A DNA stretch of 64,000 bases from Brasenia schreberi. Lineage: Eukaryota; Streptophyta; Magnoliopsida; Nymphaeales; Cabombaceae. Positions 50,060 through 62,597 of the stretch are shown in pieces. The translations under genes were made by a program, and so were the position numbers. The stretch is from contig JAYKKT010000056.1 of the NCBI GenBank assembly GCA_036023115.1, positions 3,096,001-3,160,000 of the forward strand. Reading direction: 5' to 3'. Below the pieces are notes generated by a model. That model did not search any database and was not told the DNA's origin. It worked only from the letters and a program-made list of their open reading frames with translations. Each line of letters opens with the position of its first letter. Within the stretch, counting starts at the first letter, position 1.

Positions 50060-51225
50060 GCTACTTAGAAAAATAATGCTGTATTTTGTTCTAGTCTGCA
50101 ACTTTCTTTTATTTGAGAATGCAAAATGTTCCTAAGATTTGATCTTTTTTGTAAATTGTAACCTTCCAGATCGAACGTCTGCAACTAGGGGCACAACACC
50201 AGTGAGCAGCTGCAGTTAGGCTGCTGTTCTGATCACTTACGTTTCCTTTGAAATCACTTGCTTATTCAATGAACTGGACAAAGCTTCAGCAAGGCTTAGT
50301 GACCATCGAGTTCATCCTACACCTTGGTCAAGCTCAGGCTTTGTCTCCCTACAACTTGCCTGGAAGTGGGTGTGGATGCTATCTCTTGATGAAATGCTTC
50401 AATATGGCTCCTGCCGGTTGTAGATCCCGAGGCTCGAATGAAGGGAAATCGATATATGAAGGAACCGAGCTCCTTGATTGAATCTTGGTTGGGCTTTGCT
50501 CGATAGCTCATCTTTGTTTGCTTCTAATGTCATGCCAAACTGCTGACTAAATTCTATCTTTGAACAACTGTAAGCATTGGCGCACCGCCACCTTCTGAGT
50601 TTCGACTTTGATTTATGTGAGCACTGACTACGATGACCTGTTCATTGATGCCTACGTGAGAACCAAGAAGAGGCACAAGATCGAGCTGATACCTTGCACA
50701 ATAGATAGAAGAAGCCATTTATAATTAAACTATAAGCATTCGTTTTCTAGAAATTTCTCTTGAGAAGCCATTTGTCATTGAAGTTCACATTCAAGGAGCT
50801 CTTCTAGCCCTAGTGTAGCTCATATCTTGGAGCAGTTTATATCTTCAATGACGTAGACGTGTGAAGTTGGTTAAAGAAATTAGAATATTGTTAGGACTAT
50901 CTAAACAAGCTAGCAGCCGCATTATTATTTTGTTAATGGCTTACTAGCACCAAATGTCCTTTGTTATCATGAAGGTTCGTGTTTAATACAAAGATCATTT
51001 TTAACGAAATTTTTATTAATATTTCACATAATCAAATAAGGTTATTACAAAAAAAAAGTAAAAAGAGTTATCACCAAATGTCCTAGTATTGCTATAGTGT
51101 GCTCTCCAACAGTATCACCTGCAAGTCCAAATGGATTGGAAACGTGGTCCATAGATAATCCACTGAAGTGGGTTAATTGGATCCAAATCAGGTTAAAATA
51201 TGTTTGGGCCCTGAGTCGGATTCAA
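50060..51225. other. Intergenic, no gene seen
   Basis: No recognised motif. Open frames near 50248-50511 overlap on both strands, so they are probably chance. Confidence 0.4.
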
Positions 51226-51229
51226 CTGG

Positions 51230-53310
51230 TGACTGAATCAGATTACTTGATTGTACATTGAAGCTCATGGGTTGCAAGACATGCCATATACATTAGCAAC
51301 TCGGTGGTAACTTCATCAAAATGATTATTAAGCTCTTGAAGTTGTCTATCAATCGTACTACAGAATACCTCAACTCGATAGTGATGATTTTAGTGATTCA
51401 TTTAGAACTACGCCTTGATCATCTCCGTGGAGTACAATCATATACAGATAGGCACTCAGTGGTAACTTCATCGAAAGGAATAATCTTCTTTTAACATTCT
51501 CAGTCATGTTCTCTCATTCCTTGTAGTTTTCTTTTTGAGACTTTCGTAAGATGTATATCATTTACAATATCTTGATCCTTCTTCTGTAATACCTATGAGA
51601 GCTCATATGTGACTGAAAATATATTATTCAATAAATGTAAAGAGAACACAAATTCAAACCATATTATAAGATCTATCAAGTCAAGTGCTTCTGCTGATTT
51701 TCCTTCATCTTCAACATATTCTCCAATATATGAAAGTACATGAAACACAAGAAAATAAAGGTATAAAATTGATATTGTACCATAATAAGAACCACAATCT
51801 GTATCTCCAAGATGTTTCATGCCTATTTCTTGATTTACACTTTGACCAGTAATAATATCCCCTTATTTGATTCCTTCAATTAACCTCTCCATTTCACTGA
51901 CTCTAAGCATATCCCTTTTGCATGAAACACAAATAACATTACAAAGCGACTAATGGTATTAAAAAATGAGTCGATATTGGTATCTTGTTTAACTACTGCT
52001 ATAGTGTGAGTAGTAATTGATGAGTGAAGCAATTAACACCATAGGCACATGATTTTTCTTTCTGAATCGGAGTTTTAAGTTCATTGAGTTCTCTCCTCAT
52101 ATTACTAGCTCCATCGCAACCTTGGCTTCCCAAATCTAACATACTCAATCCATACTTAGAGAACATTGAATTAATTTCCTTCAGTGATGTTGTAGTTTCA
52201 AAAAGAAGAACCTGTAAGAAGGTTAGAAAAACTAAATTTGGAAAGTATTAAAAGAGGTAGAGGACGACCACAAAAGTGTTGGAAAGAAACAATAAAGAAC
52301 GATAGGAATCTGTGGAAACAAAGAATCCATGTAGCAGACCCCGTCTAGTATGGGAAAAGGCTTAATTGTTGTTGTAGTGATGTTGTAGTTGTTTTCTTGA
52401 CATGCACATACCAGGGAAACACTCGATGACACAACCCTCCTTATTCACAAACCACACAACAATTGTGATTTGTTTTTTTTTACAGAAACATCAAGTTTAT
52501 TTACTAAAATTGAGAAGAGTTCATTGACAAGATTTTTTATCATAATATTTGTTGTCCCAATCGCAAAAGCATTAATGGTATCCTTTTGGATTTACGAGTT
52601 ATCAACTTAAGGTTCTTAAGAGCATTCTCAAACATAAACTTTTAGCCTCCTCATTATGCTTGACATAGAACTTGAGAAGATCAAAGGAATTTCATTAACC
52701 TAACGAATCAGGACTTCATCATGTTTTCGAAAAGACAAACCTTGGCTCAAAAGAAACCAATCTAAATAATAGAAGCATTCAACCAGATGCACTCCATATG
52801 AGTTTTATCAATTTCTTACTAAAGTTGTTTCTAATGTACTCACTTGTTTCAATAAAGCTTCACACCATCTCCAACAATCCTAATGAAGAATATTTTGTTC
52901 TTCCATATGTTGATTGATCTTTTTTTCTTATTTTCTTAGAGTGCCTTTGAAAAGATAGTAACATAAGTAAAATGTAGCATCTTTTGCTGTACTATACTCA
53001 AGTCAAGTAGGGTATTAATTGGACCTTAGTGAATTTATGCATTTGGCCTACATTCATTGTCCAAGGAAAGTCATGATCACGTGGTTGATACATACCTTTT
53101 AGTGGATCCCACATGTCAATTTCATCTATAACATTAGGAGAACACTCCATAATATTAAGTCGTAGCCTAGGAATCTATGAAAGATCATCAACCTTAGGTA
53201 GAATAACACACTACTTTGATTCCTAAATTATTTTGTTGTTTGGTAAAAGATCTCAGTCTTGAGTCTTATTCATCATAACTCCTTTTTGTTTGAAAAGTCT
53301 TTTCATGTTT
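51230..53310 (-). pseudogene. TTF/MYM-type hAT transposase, decayed
   Basis: Broken minus-strand frames follow the order of plant TTF-type hAT proteins. First MWDPLKGMYQPRDHDFPWT (matches the RxxYLxxGPCQPxDHxFP box). Then FRKHDEVL, then NAFAIGTTNIMIKNLVNELF, FVNKEGCVIECFPGM, SMLDLGSQGCDGASNMRREL and NCFTHQLLLTL (the typical GQGYDGASNM and HCFAHQLQL boxes). Then IGMKHLGDTDCGSYYGTIS and FEFVFSLHLLN. Stops and frameshifts are numerous. An RTE stub at 52198-52375 splits the frame. No terminal repeats found. Confidence 0.8.
52198..52375 (+). mobile_element. 178-bp RTE stub with 15-bp target duplication
   Basis: The last part of the RTE (aaagaagaacctgtaagaag, gaggacgaccacaaaagtgt, cgtctagtatgggaaaagg, TTG tail) is flanked by agtgatgttgtagtt at 52183-52197 and 52376-52390. 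Compared with LINE C it lacks an internal piece between aaagaacgat and aggaatctgtgg. It lies inside the hAT pseudogene and is therefore younger. Confidence 0.94.
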
Positions 53311-54462
53311 TGTTAAAATATAATACAACATAAAAAACAATTATTGCTAACAACAATAATTTAATACAACCTACAACTACAACAAGCATTAGTAGTTCAA
53401 AGGCAAAGTTAAAACAAAAAATTTGAATGCTATAAGTGATCAAGGGAGTAGTTACATGATCCTTGAAGGAGGTAATTGGTGACTGGGAGGATCAAAGTTA
53501 TAAAAAAAATAGAGGTTTCATTAACTGCTATTAAAAAGAGGTTTTGTTAACAGAGGACAGTTGAGACATAATAATCACACATAAAGCTCAATAATAAGAC
53601 TAACATTTTATCCACTTCTATGAATCCCAAGTAGACATATCGAAACTAAACTCAATACAACAAGTTCGCTTCACATATCATTCAATAACATAAAACTGTC
53701 TCTCTCTTAGACAAACAAATGAACATGCATACATACAAATACAAAACTTGATCCACATCACTAAACAATCAATCACCTAAAAGTTTTATTATTTTATAGA
53801 AACATTGAGAGAAAGAGGAGAATGACATAAGGGAGAGAAAAGTGAGAAAGAGGGAGAAAGAATCATAGATCAAGATGCCTCGAGAGAGTGAAAGACACAT
53901 ACCATCAAGAAGGGCATTACTATCTCCACACTCCTTTTACTATACACACCCTAATTTTCATAAATACTCAAAATACACCCACAATATTTTCTCTCTACTC
54001 TTTAGAGAAAATTTTGATGATTTTTCTCTTACTCTGGCGACCGATTTTCATTCGATTTTCATTTGTTGAGAGGTAATATAGGCTTATTTGCAACCAACAA
54101 TCACTGATTAGTTACTTACGAACCAAGTTGAAATCAAACGAATCAAAAAAGAATAAAAATGAAAAGAAAATCAAGGAGACGATTGGTTCGACTGATATTT
54201 GGATTTTTTTTAATTTGAAAAGTTTATTTGTATTTTTGTTGCTTTACTTGTTTTCTTTCGATTTTTCAATGTTTGAAGATCATTTATAGGTTTGGGTAAA
54301 ATTCGATGGATCATAAGAACTTTGTATCAAAACACAGTACAAGTGTGTCTCATGGAGAGATGCACCTAGACTGTTTCTCTCCTTAAGTGGAAGATGCACT
54401 TATTTCATGTATCCTTTAACTGAATAATGTTCTATCGTTTATATTCATATATTTATTACAGA
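53311..54462. other. Intergenic, no gene seen
   Basis: A GA-rich tract lies at about 53805-53865. Overlapping frames at 53875-54076 have no motif. This may include the 5' flank or end of the MULE that follows. Confidence 0.4.
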
Positions 54463-56967
54463 ATGACAAACAACTTAAATGAAAGTATTTATGATGGAAG
54501 CGATTCAAAGAAAACAATGATTGATCAAAGTACTTATCATACAATAACTAAAGATAGTGAAAGTTATTGTAGTATACTGGATATGTATTCATCGACAAGT
54601 TGACATATGAGGTAAAAGATCAATTGTTGATTGTGAGGGTGATGAGCTTGACTATTCACTAGTGTTTTCGATGGATAATGTATTTAGGAGTCATAATTAA
54701 CTTATTGAGTATGTAAGATTAGTGAGGAAGCATAACATTGTTACGGTTATTAGTTATTCAAAGAGCAAAGGCGTAATAAATAAGATACGGCTTAGGTGTG
54801 AAAGGAATGACAAATATAAGTTCAATAAAATTATTGATGTTGAAAGTACTAGGTGAATAGGCACTAAGAAGGTAGGATACTCATTCTTTTTTAGAAGAAA
54901 AGATGCAGTAGATGGTTATTCAAAGTTGAATATAGTGAATGAAACATATAACCATTCTCTACACATATATCTTGAAGGGCATCCTTTTGTAAAAAGATTG
55001 AGTAGCTTTGAGTATAGTGTAACAAAAGACCTCACACAAAGCCATTGCAAATCGAAGCACATTTTGACGCATTTGAAGCAAGTGAATGAAGAAAATATGG
55101 GTACAAGCCATATTTACAATACAAGGATGAAAATCAAGAATGAAGATAGGGGTTCTCGAAGTGTTTTACAACTACTACTACATGATCTAGACATAACTAT
55201 TATTATACATGGCATCGTAAAATCCTTGATACAGATATTGCCAGTGATATTGTATTTATATCTTTGTTCTATGTTCATACTTTATGCATTTCTATGAGTA
55301 TTGAAATTTGATAGTACATATAAGACAAACATGTAAATATCTTATTTTTGTGTAGTAATGTTTATCCTTTGTTATGATCTTAATAGTTATATATTTTTCG
55401 CATATTTTGCATGTACAAGATGCCTTTTCGTGAAGTAGTTGGGTTCATATAAACTTTCAAGAACTTCTTCGTAACCTTTGCTTTTATGAGTGAGAAAAAG
55501 AAAAGAATTATGTTTGGGTATTGAGGTGTATGAGAGAGTTTTGTAATCCAAACAAAATTCCATATATTATCTAGAGTAAATGTGATTTAACTTTGGTAAA
55601 TGTCATTCAAATCAATTTTAAAATTGCAAAATACTTTTTGTGTAGACTCCATATAGCCAAAAATATTAAAGCATTTATTGTAAAATTAACAAAGAGTAAA
55701 GAAATGGTGAGTATGTTTGGTGTAAGTTGGAAGAAGGTCGTCTACTCATTAGATGAGAGCTGTTAAAAGGAGACAATAGAGGTAATGAAATTGAAGTGAA
55801 GAAAATTTATCACTCTATTCTTCTACATTAATGAGTAATGGTTGGACTCATATAAAGAGACAATTGTCTCGACATGCATAGATAAGGTAATTCATTATGG
55901 TATTCATACAACTAATAAGTATGTGAATTTGATTTTCAATGCATTAATGTCATCTACTATTCATATATTCATATTTGCTAGGGTGGAGAGTATCACATAG
56001 GATTGAAAGTGTTTATTGGTAGCTCAAGTAGCAGATTTGATACAATTTGAAAACAATTACGTTTGTTGATAGAGTTACAAATTATATAATTGAACAAGTC
56101 ATTTGAGTAATCAATAACTTTGACCATGCATCATATTAACGTGACAAAAGATCTTGTTGAAAACCTTGAGAGAAGAGTATCACAACACGCTCTTGATATT
56201 ATTGTAAAAGAGTTCAATCGCGTGGAGATGGTAGGTTTAGATACAAGAATATGTTATAATTTGTGGTATTAAGATAGTCTACCTTGTGCTTATGAGCTAA
56301 ACATTTTGCTTAAATGTGATGGATCAATAGAATTATCAACTATTAATCTATTTTAAAAGAAGTTAGATATGGAGAAGGATATCCTATATATTGTCAATCA
56401 GGTAGGAGAGGATGCAAAATCATCTATGATGGAGACCATTTGGAGAAAGTTAATGAATCATTCACAATAAGACAAATTTGTTAAGATGTTGGATGAACAA
56501 TTGAGTCCTGAATATACTACCCTACAAAAGCTATAACTTTATCATCTTAAAGAGAGACCATCTAACCAATCTACGATACTAGACTTGTTAGTTTGGGAGC
56601 ATGTAGACAACAATGACTCATGCAAAGAAAGGTGTATACATACACATGGTCGAAGACACGATGCCTCTCCTAGGATGGGGCATTCTTTTTTAGAAAGCGG
56701 TAATCCTTTCTTAATCGTTAAGAAGAATATTTCTGGGCAATTTGACTTTGAATCGACATATGAGACGGTAATACCACACTTGATTAGCTTCTTTATAAAT
56801 GCTTAGATAAATGTTATTGGAGATGTAAATTGTAGGTATAGAGCCATTGGTGTACTTTTAAGACAAAGAGAAGAGTGGTGTCGTAAAGCTCACAGAAAGT
56901 GCTTGATGACATATATGCAAGGATTTTCGTAGATGATGGTATTAATGATACTATTCGACGAATTGTA
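54463..56967 (+). pseudogene. FAR1-type Mutator-like transposase with OTU-like end, decayed
   Basis: Frames on the plus strand read, in order: a FAR1-like DNA-binding region (DYSLVFSMDNVFRS near 54650, IRLRCERNDKYKFN, FFFRRKDAVDGY), then YNHSLHIYLEGHPFVKRLS, HLKQVNEENMGTSHIYNTRM and RSVLQLLLHDL (open 54926-55297), which are MULE/FAR1 N-terminal boxes. The MULE core is mostly destroyed. Further on come CYNLWY and LPCAYELN (SWIM-like), then SPRMGHSFLESGNPFL, VIPHLISFFINA and VIGDVNCRYRAIGVLLRQRE with EEWCRKAHRKCL. The last resembles the OTU-protease start (GDGNCxYRAIA), with the Asp-Gly changed. Copia H interrupts it at 56968. Confidence 0.72.
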
Positions 56968-57301
56968 TGTTGGAGATAATTAGTTGTTAGTATGAGTCTA
57001 TGTCATAGATTAATATAATTAAATGAGTCATACCGTGTCTATTGTAATTCGGATCCTAATGTTGATCCATTAGGACCGTGGGTTAATGATGTAGTAATTA
57101 GTACTAATTAGGGGCATATTAGTCTTTTGAGTTAGATTAGGTCTTATATAACGTGCTGTTGTAATTAGGGCATACTAATGGAATAAAAGGAAAAGAGTCT
57201 AGCGGCAACAGGAAGATGAATGCCGACCAGCCATTCCATGTTACTTTTGATTCTTGATTTTGTTCATTGGATTTCCTGATTTATTTTTCATCAAATCAAC
57301 A
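56968..57301 (+). repeat. 5' LTR of copia H
   Basis: Begins tgttggagataattag and ends catcaaatcaaca. The PBS tggtatcaaagca follows at 57302. A TATA-like tcttatataacg lies at about 57151. Confidence 0.9.
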
Positions 57302-57874
57302 TGGTATCAAAGCATAAATCTGGAAAAATCGATCATGGAGAAGGCAACAAATAGCGATTATGGTGATTCAGTTTCAAAGGTAAGACTTGTATCAGTTTTG
57401 AAGCATATTCCAAGGTTAGTTTGATATGATATAGTGACCTTTCAACAACAGATTTCAAAGGTGTTTTATTGAAGTCGTTTTTCAGCACTCAGATCTTCTC
57501 TTTGTAATACAAACAAAAAAAACCGATTGATATATTGTTGGAATTAGACGTTGTGCCTGTTGCATTCAACACAACTTCAGTTTCTTCTGTGTAGATTTAG
57601 TAAAAAAGAGGGACTAAATCTCAGTCTATATTCAAGATAGTCGTGGCCTGCGACACATCAGATTGGCTTCAACATCTAGTTTGTTTGGAAGACGTATACA
57701 ACAGAAATATTTTTGGATCTGATTGAAGACATTGAAACAGATTATTTTGTGTTTTAGATACTCGACACAATCAATACTAAGAAATTTCCTATTCACGGGT
57801 ATTGCAAACCAATTAGTCTTAATCATCTTAATTGGTTTCTTGAAAGATTGGTGAATTTTTGAATTAGTATTCAT

Positions 57875-58534
57875 ATGGAAAGAACCAAAATGGGTGATGC
57901 AATTGAAAATAATGCAACAATAGACAGAGAAGGCCTTCAAATAACCAATATCAAGTTAGATGGCAAGAATTATGTCTAGTGGACCAGGTCCATAGAACTA
58001 GCCATAATGGCAAGGGGGCGATGGGACTACATAACAGGTGATGTTCCTCAACCTCCCACTACGAATCCACTGTATCCTCGATGGCGTAGGGAAAATGCTC
58101 TTGTTAGTGCTTGTTTCATTCAATCAATGTCGCCTTTAATCGGCAGGACATTCATGTTCTTAGAAGCTGCCAAGGATATTTGGTTAGCGGTTTAGAAAGC
58201 CTATGCCCAGAGAAAAAATATAGCCAAGAAATACGATTTTATTGAGAAAATCAGGAAATGCAGACAATGAGGCAGATCTGTGAGTGAGTACTATGTAGAA
58301 CTCAAAGGATTATGGGAAAAATTACATGTTTATTCCAAAACCAAATGTCGAAGTTGTACACAAGAGCGTAATGAAGAATTTGAAGAAAGGAAAGTGTTTG
58401 ATCTCCTATGGGGCATTTCTCCAAAATATGAAGCAGTAAAGAACAATATTCTTAGCAGGGAAGAGCTATCATCCTTAAGTAGGGTGTATTCTTTGTTACT
58501 CAGAGAAGGGGAGAGAAAACTTTTAGAGAAATAA
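57875..58534 (+). pseudogene. Copia H gag
   Basis: From ATG 57875 the frame reads MERTKMGDAIENNATIDREG, ITNIKLDGKNYV, a TAG at 57977, then RSIELAIMARGRWDYITG, NALVSACFIQSMSPLIGRTF, YYVELKGLWEKLH and FDLLWGISPKYEAVKNNILS. This is the UBN2-type copia gag. Stops at 57977, 58193, 58270 and 58532 break it. Confidence 0.88.
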
Positions 58535-58564
58535 ATCAAAATTAGTTCTGAAAATACTACATTT

Positions 58565-59284
58565 GTGGGAAGAAATACCTCAAATCATTCTTTTTCACGG
58601 GAGAGAGGAAGTTATGGTCGAGGCAGAGGTAGATTCATCCAAACTATTGAGAAAAAGGAAAAGTTAACTTGTTCTCATTGTGGGAAAACTCGACACACGA
58701 AGGGAACCTGTTGGGAATTAGTGGGTCGACCTACTCATTATCAGAATAAATACAACAGAGCCTATTACAACAATTATCAGAATGAGAAGCAAAGTATTGA
58801 AAACAATGCACAATCATTGGCAGAGATGAAGAAAGAAATTGAACTACTTAAGGCTCGCTTACCTGACTCACAAAGTCCATCTACATCATCCACTAATCGC
58901 TTGACAAACTCACACTTTCCATCAACTTCATCCAATAGTGATGCACAAGCTACTATGGCATATCCATTCTCTTTTCTAGCTAAGGGTAATATAAACATTC
59001 CTCACTCTCGAGTATGGGTTATTGATTCCGGTGCTACAGATCATATAGTTAGTAGGAGAGATTTCTTCGACAACTATGAGTTCATTAAGGAGCAAACTAA
59101 TATCCGACTGGCAGATGGTTCGCACACATCGATAGTTAGAAAAGAGAGTATAACTATACCTTTTGGCATATTACAAAATATTTTACATGTTCCACATATA
59201 TCAGTCAATTTATTATCCATCTATGCCATGACTCAGGATATTAAATGCCGTGTAATATTTGACTCTACTGGATGTTTCTTTTAG
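58565..59284 (+). pseudogene. Copia H zinc knuckle and aspartic protease
   Basis: A Gly/Arg-rich start (RERGSYGRGRGRF) is followed by the CCHC knuckle CSHCGKTRHTKGTC, a Ser/Asn-rich linker, and the protease active site VIDSGATDHIVS with later ILHVPHISVNLLSI. The frame ends at TAG 59282 in SGCFF. The domain itself is whole here; the polyprotein is not. Confidence 0.9.
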
Positions 59285-59379
59285 GAACTGAAGACGGAGA
59301 AGGTCTTTGGCCAGGGTAATGTTAAAAGGGGCATTTACTTTTATAAAGAGAATAAAAGAGCAACCATGTAATCAACAAT

Positions 59380-60565
59380 CATTACAGAGAAATAGAGAAA
59401 AGATCTACCTCGATGGCACCAGAGATTAAGACATTTACCACTGTCTAAACTTAGAATGTTATTACTTGAATTTAGTTATCGTAATAATTTTAATTTAAAT
59501 TGTGACACTTGCCAGAAGGCAAAACATCATCAAACTTTCTTTCCTTTAAGTGAAGAAAAATCTTTTATTCAATTTGAAATTGTCCATTCTCACATTTGGG
59601 GTTCTTGCTCTACTACATCTTTGCATGGATATAAATATTTTATTTCATTTTTTGATGACTGTACTCGATTTACTGTGTTATACCTTATGAAGACTAAAGA
59701 TGAAGTAAAGAACATCCTTCTGATTTACTATCAGTTTATCCTCACTCAGTTCTAGCATATTATCAAAGTTTTCCACAATGATAATGGTGGTGAATTTATG
59801 TCTCACTCACTTCAATCCTTTTTTCTTGATCATGGAATATTACATCAGACTTTCTGTGCATATTCTCCTCAATAAAATGGTGTCGCAGAGAAGAAAAATC
59901 ATCATATTTTAGAAGTTGCTAGAACTCTTTTGATTGGTTGTAATGCTCCTAAATATTACTGGGGTGAAGCAGTGTTAACAGCTGTGTTTCTTATCAATCG
60001 TATGCCAAGCAAGGTGCTCAATGATAACACTCCATTTCATATGTTATGTTCGTCGAAGAAACAATTTCATCTCCTTCTCAAGGTATTTGGATGCACATAT
60101 TTTGTTTACATTTATCAAGGTTTGATGGATAAACTGGATGCAAGATCAATCAAGTATATTTTTCTGGGATATTCTTCTATCTAGAAGGGGTACAAGTGCT
60201 ATGATCCTCTGAGAAAAATATCATATGTTACCATAGATGTCACATTTCATGAGGATACACCGTTTTATAGCATGCAAGAAGTTACTTCATCTGATTCTCA
60301 GCCATCTCATGTGATACCTCTTCCTCCAGGTGATATTCTTCAAGTACATGACAATGAAGACGAGCATATAATATCATCTTCAGAAAACGAATGGCAGACA
60401 TATACAAGAGGTGGTAGAAAGATCATTTTCTCGCAACAGAAAGCTAATCTGAATCAAAATCCTCCTCCAGAATCATACCTGAATCCATCCCAAGAAACAT
60501 CTCATCCCTCAAAAGTGGAATCGAGGAAAAACGAGAAACTGCAAAATATTCTCTATAGAAAATAG
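59380..60565 (+). pseudogene. Copia H integrase
   Basis: The GAG-pre/zinc region (HQRLRHLPLSKLRML-like, then CDTCQKAKHH), then FISFFDDCTRFTVLYLMKTK, FHNDNGGEFMSHSLQSFFLD, AYSPQ-NGVAEKKNHHIL (the PQQNG box with Gln changed to stop), LINRMPSK, KVFGCTYFVYIYQG and SIKYIFLGYSS, then an acidic linker to 60565. Stops at about 59753, 59874, 60182 and 60563. Confidence 0.9.
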
Positions 60566-60639
60566 TATCTTATTCTAACTATCCCAAAGAATATCAATTG
60601 TTTATCATGAATACAGATACTACCTATATTTCGAGAACA

Positions 60640-61416
60640 TTCGAATAAGCAAAACTTTATCCAGAATGGAAGATAGCAATGATAGAGGAAATAACAGCTA
60701 TGGTACGAAACAAGACATGGGAATTGGTTGATCTGCCAACAAAAAGGAAAACAGTGGGTTGTAAGTGGGTATTTTCTATCAAATATAAGGCTGATGGGAA
60801 TATCGAAAGATATAAAGCAAGGCTAGTTGCTAAAGGTTACAGTCAGTCTTATGGCATAGATTACACTGAAACGTTTGCTCCGATGGCAAAGATGAATACA
60901 ATTAGAATTATTCTGAGTGTGACAGTTAACAAAAGATGGGAACTATTTCAGTTAGATATTAAGAATGCCTTTTTTCAAGGAGATCTCACTAAAGATATTT
61001 ACATGAATCTACCACTGGGATATATTCAAGGAAAGCAGTCAAGTAAGGTATGCAAATTAAAGAAATCAATTTATGGCTTAAAACAGTCTCCTAGAGCATG
61101 GTTTGAGAAATTCAGTGTTGGTGTCGTAAGTTTGGGCTTTAAACAATGCACCAGCGATCACACTTTGTTTATCAAGCAAAGAAGGAAAACCATCATATTA
61201 TTGGTATATGTGGACAATATCATTATTACAGGAGATGACACAGAAGGCATCAGTGACATAAAAGGAAGACTCGGTTTACTGTTTGACTTGAAAGACTTGG
61301 GTAGATTGCATTACTTCTTGGGGATAGAGGTGATCCATGAGAATGATTGCTTATTTCTAAGTCAGAGGAAATACATACTAGATCTACTGAAGGAGAGAAA
61401 AATGGAAGATTGTTGA
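60640..61416 (+). pseudogene. Copia H reverse transcriptase, active site YVDN
   Basis: Open from 60679: CKWVFSIKYKADGNIERYKA, YTETFAPMAKM, FQLDIKNAFFQGDL, CKLKKSIYGLKQSPRAW, ILLVYVDNIIITGDD, DLGRLHYFLGIEV, FLSQRKYILDLL. The catalytic YVDD is YVDN (second Asp to Asn), which would inactivate the enzyme. TGA at 61414 ends the frame just before the RNase H part. Confidence 0.92.
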
Positions 61417-61431
61417 ATTTGCTCGATTCCT

Positions 61432-62110
61432 ATGGAAATTTCTAAGGGGGAGAACGATAAACCAGGGGAACCATATGAAGATATTGATAAATACCAGAGA
61501 TTGGTAGGGAAGCTGATTTATGTTACTATTACAAGACCTGACATTAGTTTTGCAGTTGGATATGTCAGTAGATGGATGCACTACCCTTCGAAACATCATA
61601 TGAGTACAGTATTTCATATTATAAGATACCTAAAATCCTCATTGACTTATGGGTTATTATATACTCTTCAGTCATCACTAGACATAAAAATTTACTCTGA
61701 TGTTGATTGGACAGGTTCAAGAACTGATAGAAAGTCTACTTCTAGTTATGTGGTAAGTGTTGGAGACAATATGGTCTCGTGGAAAGGTAAGAAACAGTCT
61801 ATGGTAGCCGGATCAAGTGCTGAAGTAGAGTATCGTGCTATTGCATTGGGTATGTGTGAAGGTTTATGGATTATATCACTTCTACAAGAGATTAGCCTCA
61901 AAGGGAATATTCCAATTGAATTCTTTACTAACAGTAAAGCTGCCATTCAAATTGAACTGAATCCAATTTTCCATGAGAGGACAGAACAAATTGAAATTGA
62001 TTGTCACTTTATGAGGGAAAAAGTTTCTCAAGGCATTTTCAACTTGATTCATGTACGCTCAGAGGATTAATTGGCAGATATTTTTACCAAACCAATACCT
62101 GTTAATATAT
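61432..62110 (+). pseudogene. Copia H RNase H
   Basis: YQRLVGKLIYVTITRPDISF, AVGYVSRWMHYPSKHH, IKIYSDVDWTGSRTDRKSTS, VSWKGKKQSMVAGSSAEVEY, FFTNSKAAIQIELNPIFHER and IEIDCHFMREKV are standard copia RNase H boxes. A stop at 62068 is followed by LADIFTKPIP. It is the best preserved domain of the element. Confidence 0.92.
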
Positions 62111-62170
62111 TTAAGAAGACTCTCGGCAAGTTGGGTATTTCAAGCCTTCAATATCCAACTTGAGGGGGCG

Positions 62171-62205
62171 TGTTGGAGATAATTAGTTGTTAGTATGAGT
62201 CTATG
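62171..62205 (+). repeat. Truncated 3' LTR of copia H
   Basis: 35 bp identical to the start of the 5' LTR (tgttggagataattag through tatgagtctatg), directly after the polypurine tract. Homology then stops. Confidence 0.9.
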
Positions 62206-62597
62206 AGCCTCTGTTATGATCGATGATGAAACATGCTTAAATCGTATTTTATTAAAATGATAGACGTGCATAAAGCATGTTATTGCTCGAAGGTTGATGC
62301 GCCTTGAGCATGTTACTTCTTCAAGCTTGACACACCTTGAGCATGTCACTGTTTGCAGAGCGACGTGCGGGAGGCACATCTTTTTCCCGAAAAAAGAATT
62401 CCATAGTGAGAGAATGAAGAGAGAGAAAACTTTAAAAGGGCAATTTCAGAGAAAATGACAAAAAAAGTGTATGTTTAAAAATGGGTGCATGAATAGTAAT
62501 ACCCTTTCCAAAATGTCTTCAATGAGCTATAAATCTTACATACCTAATTGTGTACAACATAATACTGGGCCCAAATTCAACTGGTCTGCAGCCTCCC
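62206..62597. other. Unplaced DNA with short repeats beyond the truncated LTR
   Basis: Two or three units built on ttgatgcgccttgagcatgt occur at 62295-62350. No gene seen. Confidence 0.4.

Larger units (their letters stand above)
56968..62205 (+). mobile_element. Ty1/copia retrotransposon (copy H), 3' LTR truncated
   Basis: A 334-bp 5' LTR, PBS, gag, zinc knuckle, protease, integrase, RT and RNase H follow in copia order. The purine tract acttgagggggcg precedes the start of the 3' LTR. The 3' LTR breaks off after 35 bp and unrelated DNA follows, so the right end was lost by deletion or recombination, along with the rest of the interrupted MULE. About ten in-frame stops and a changed RT active site show it is dead. 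It is related to copia D in gag and protease. Confidence 0.93.
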
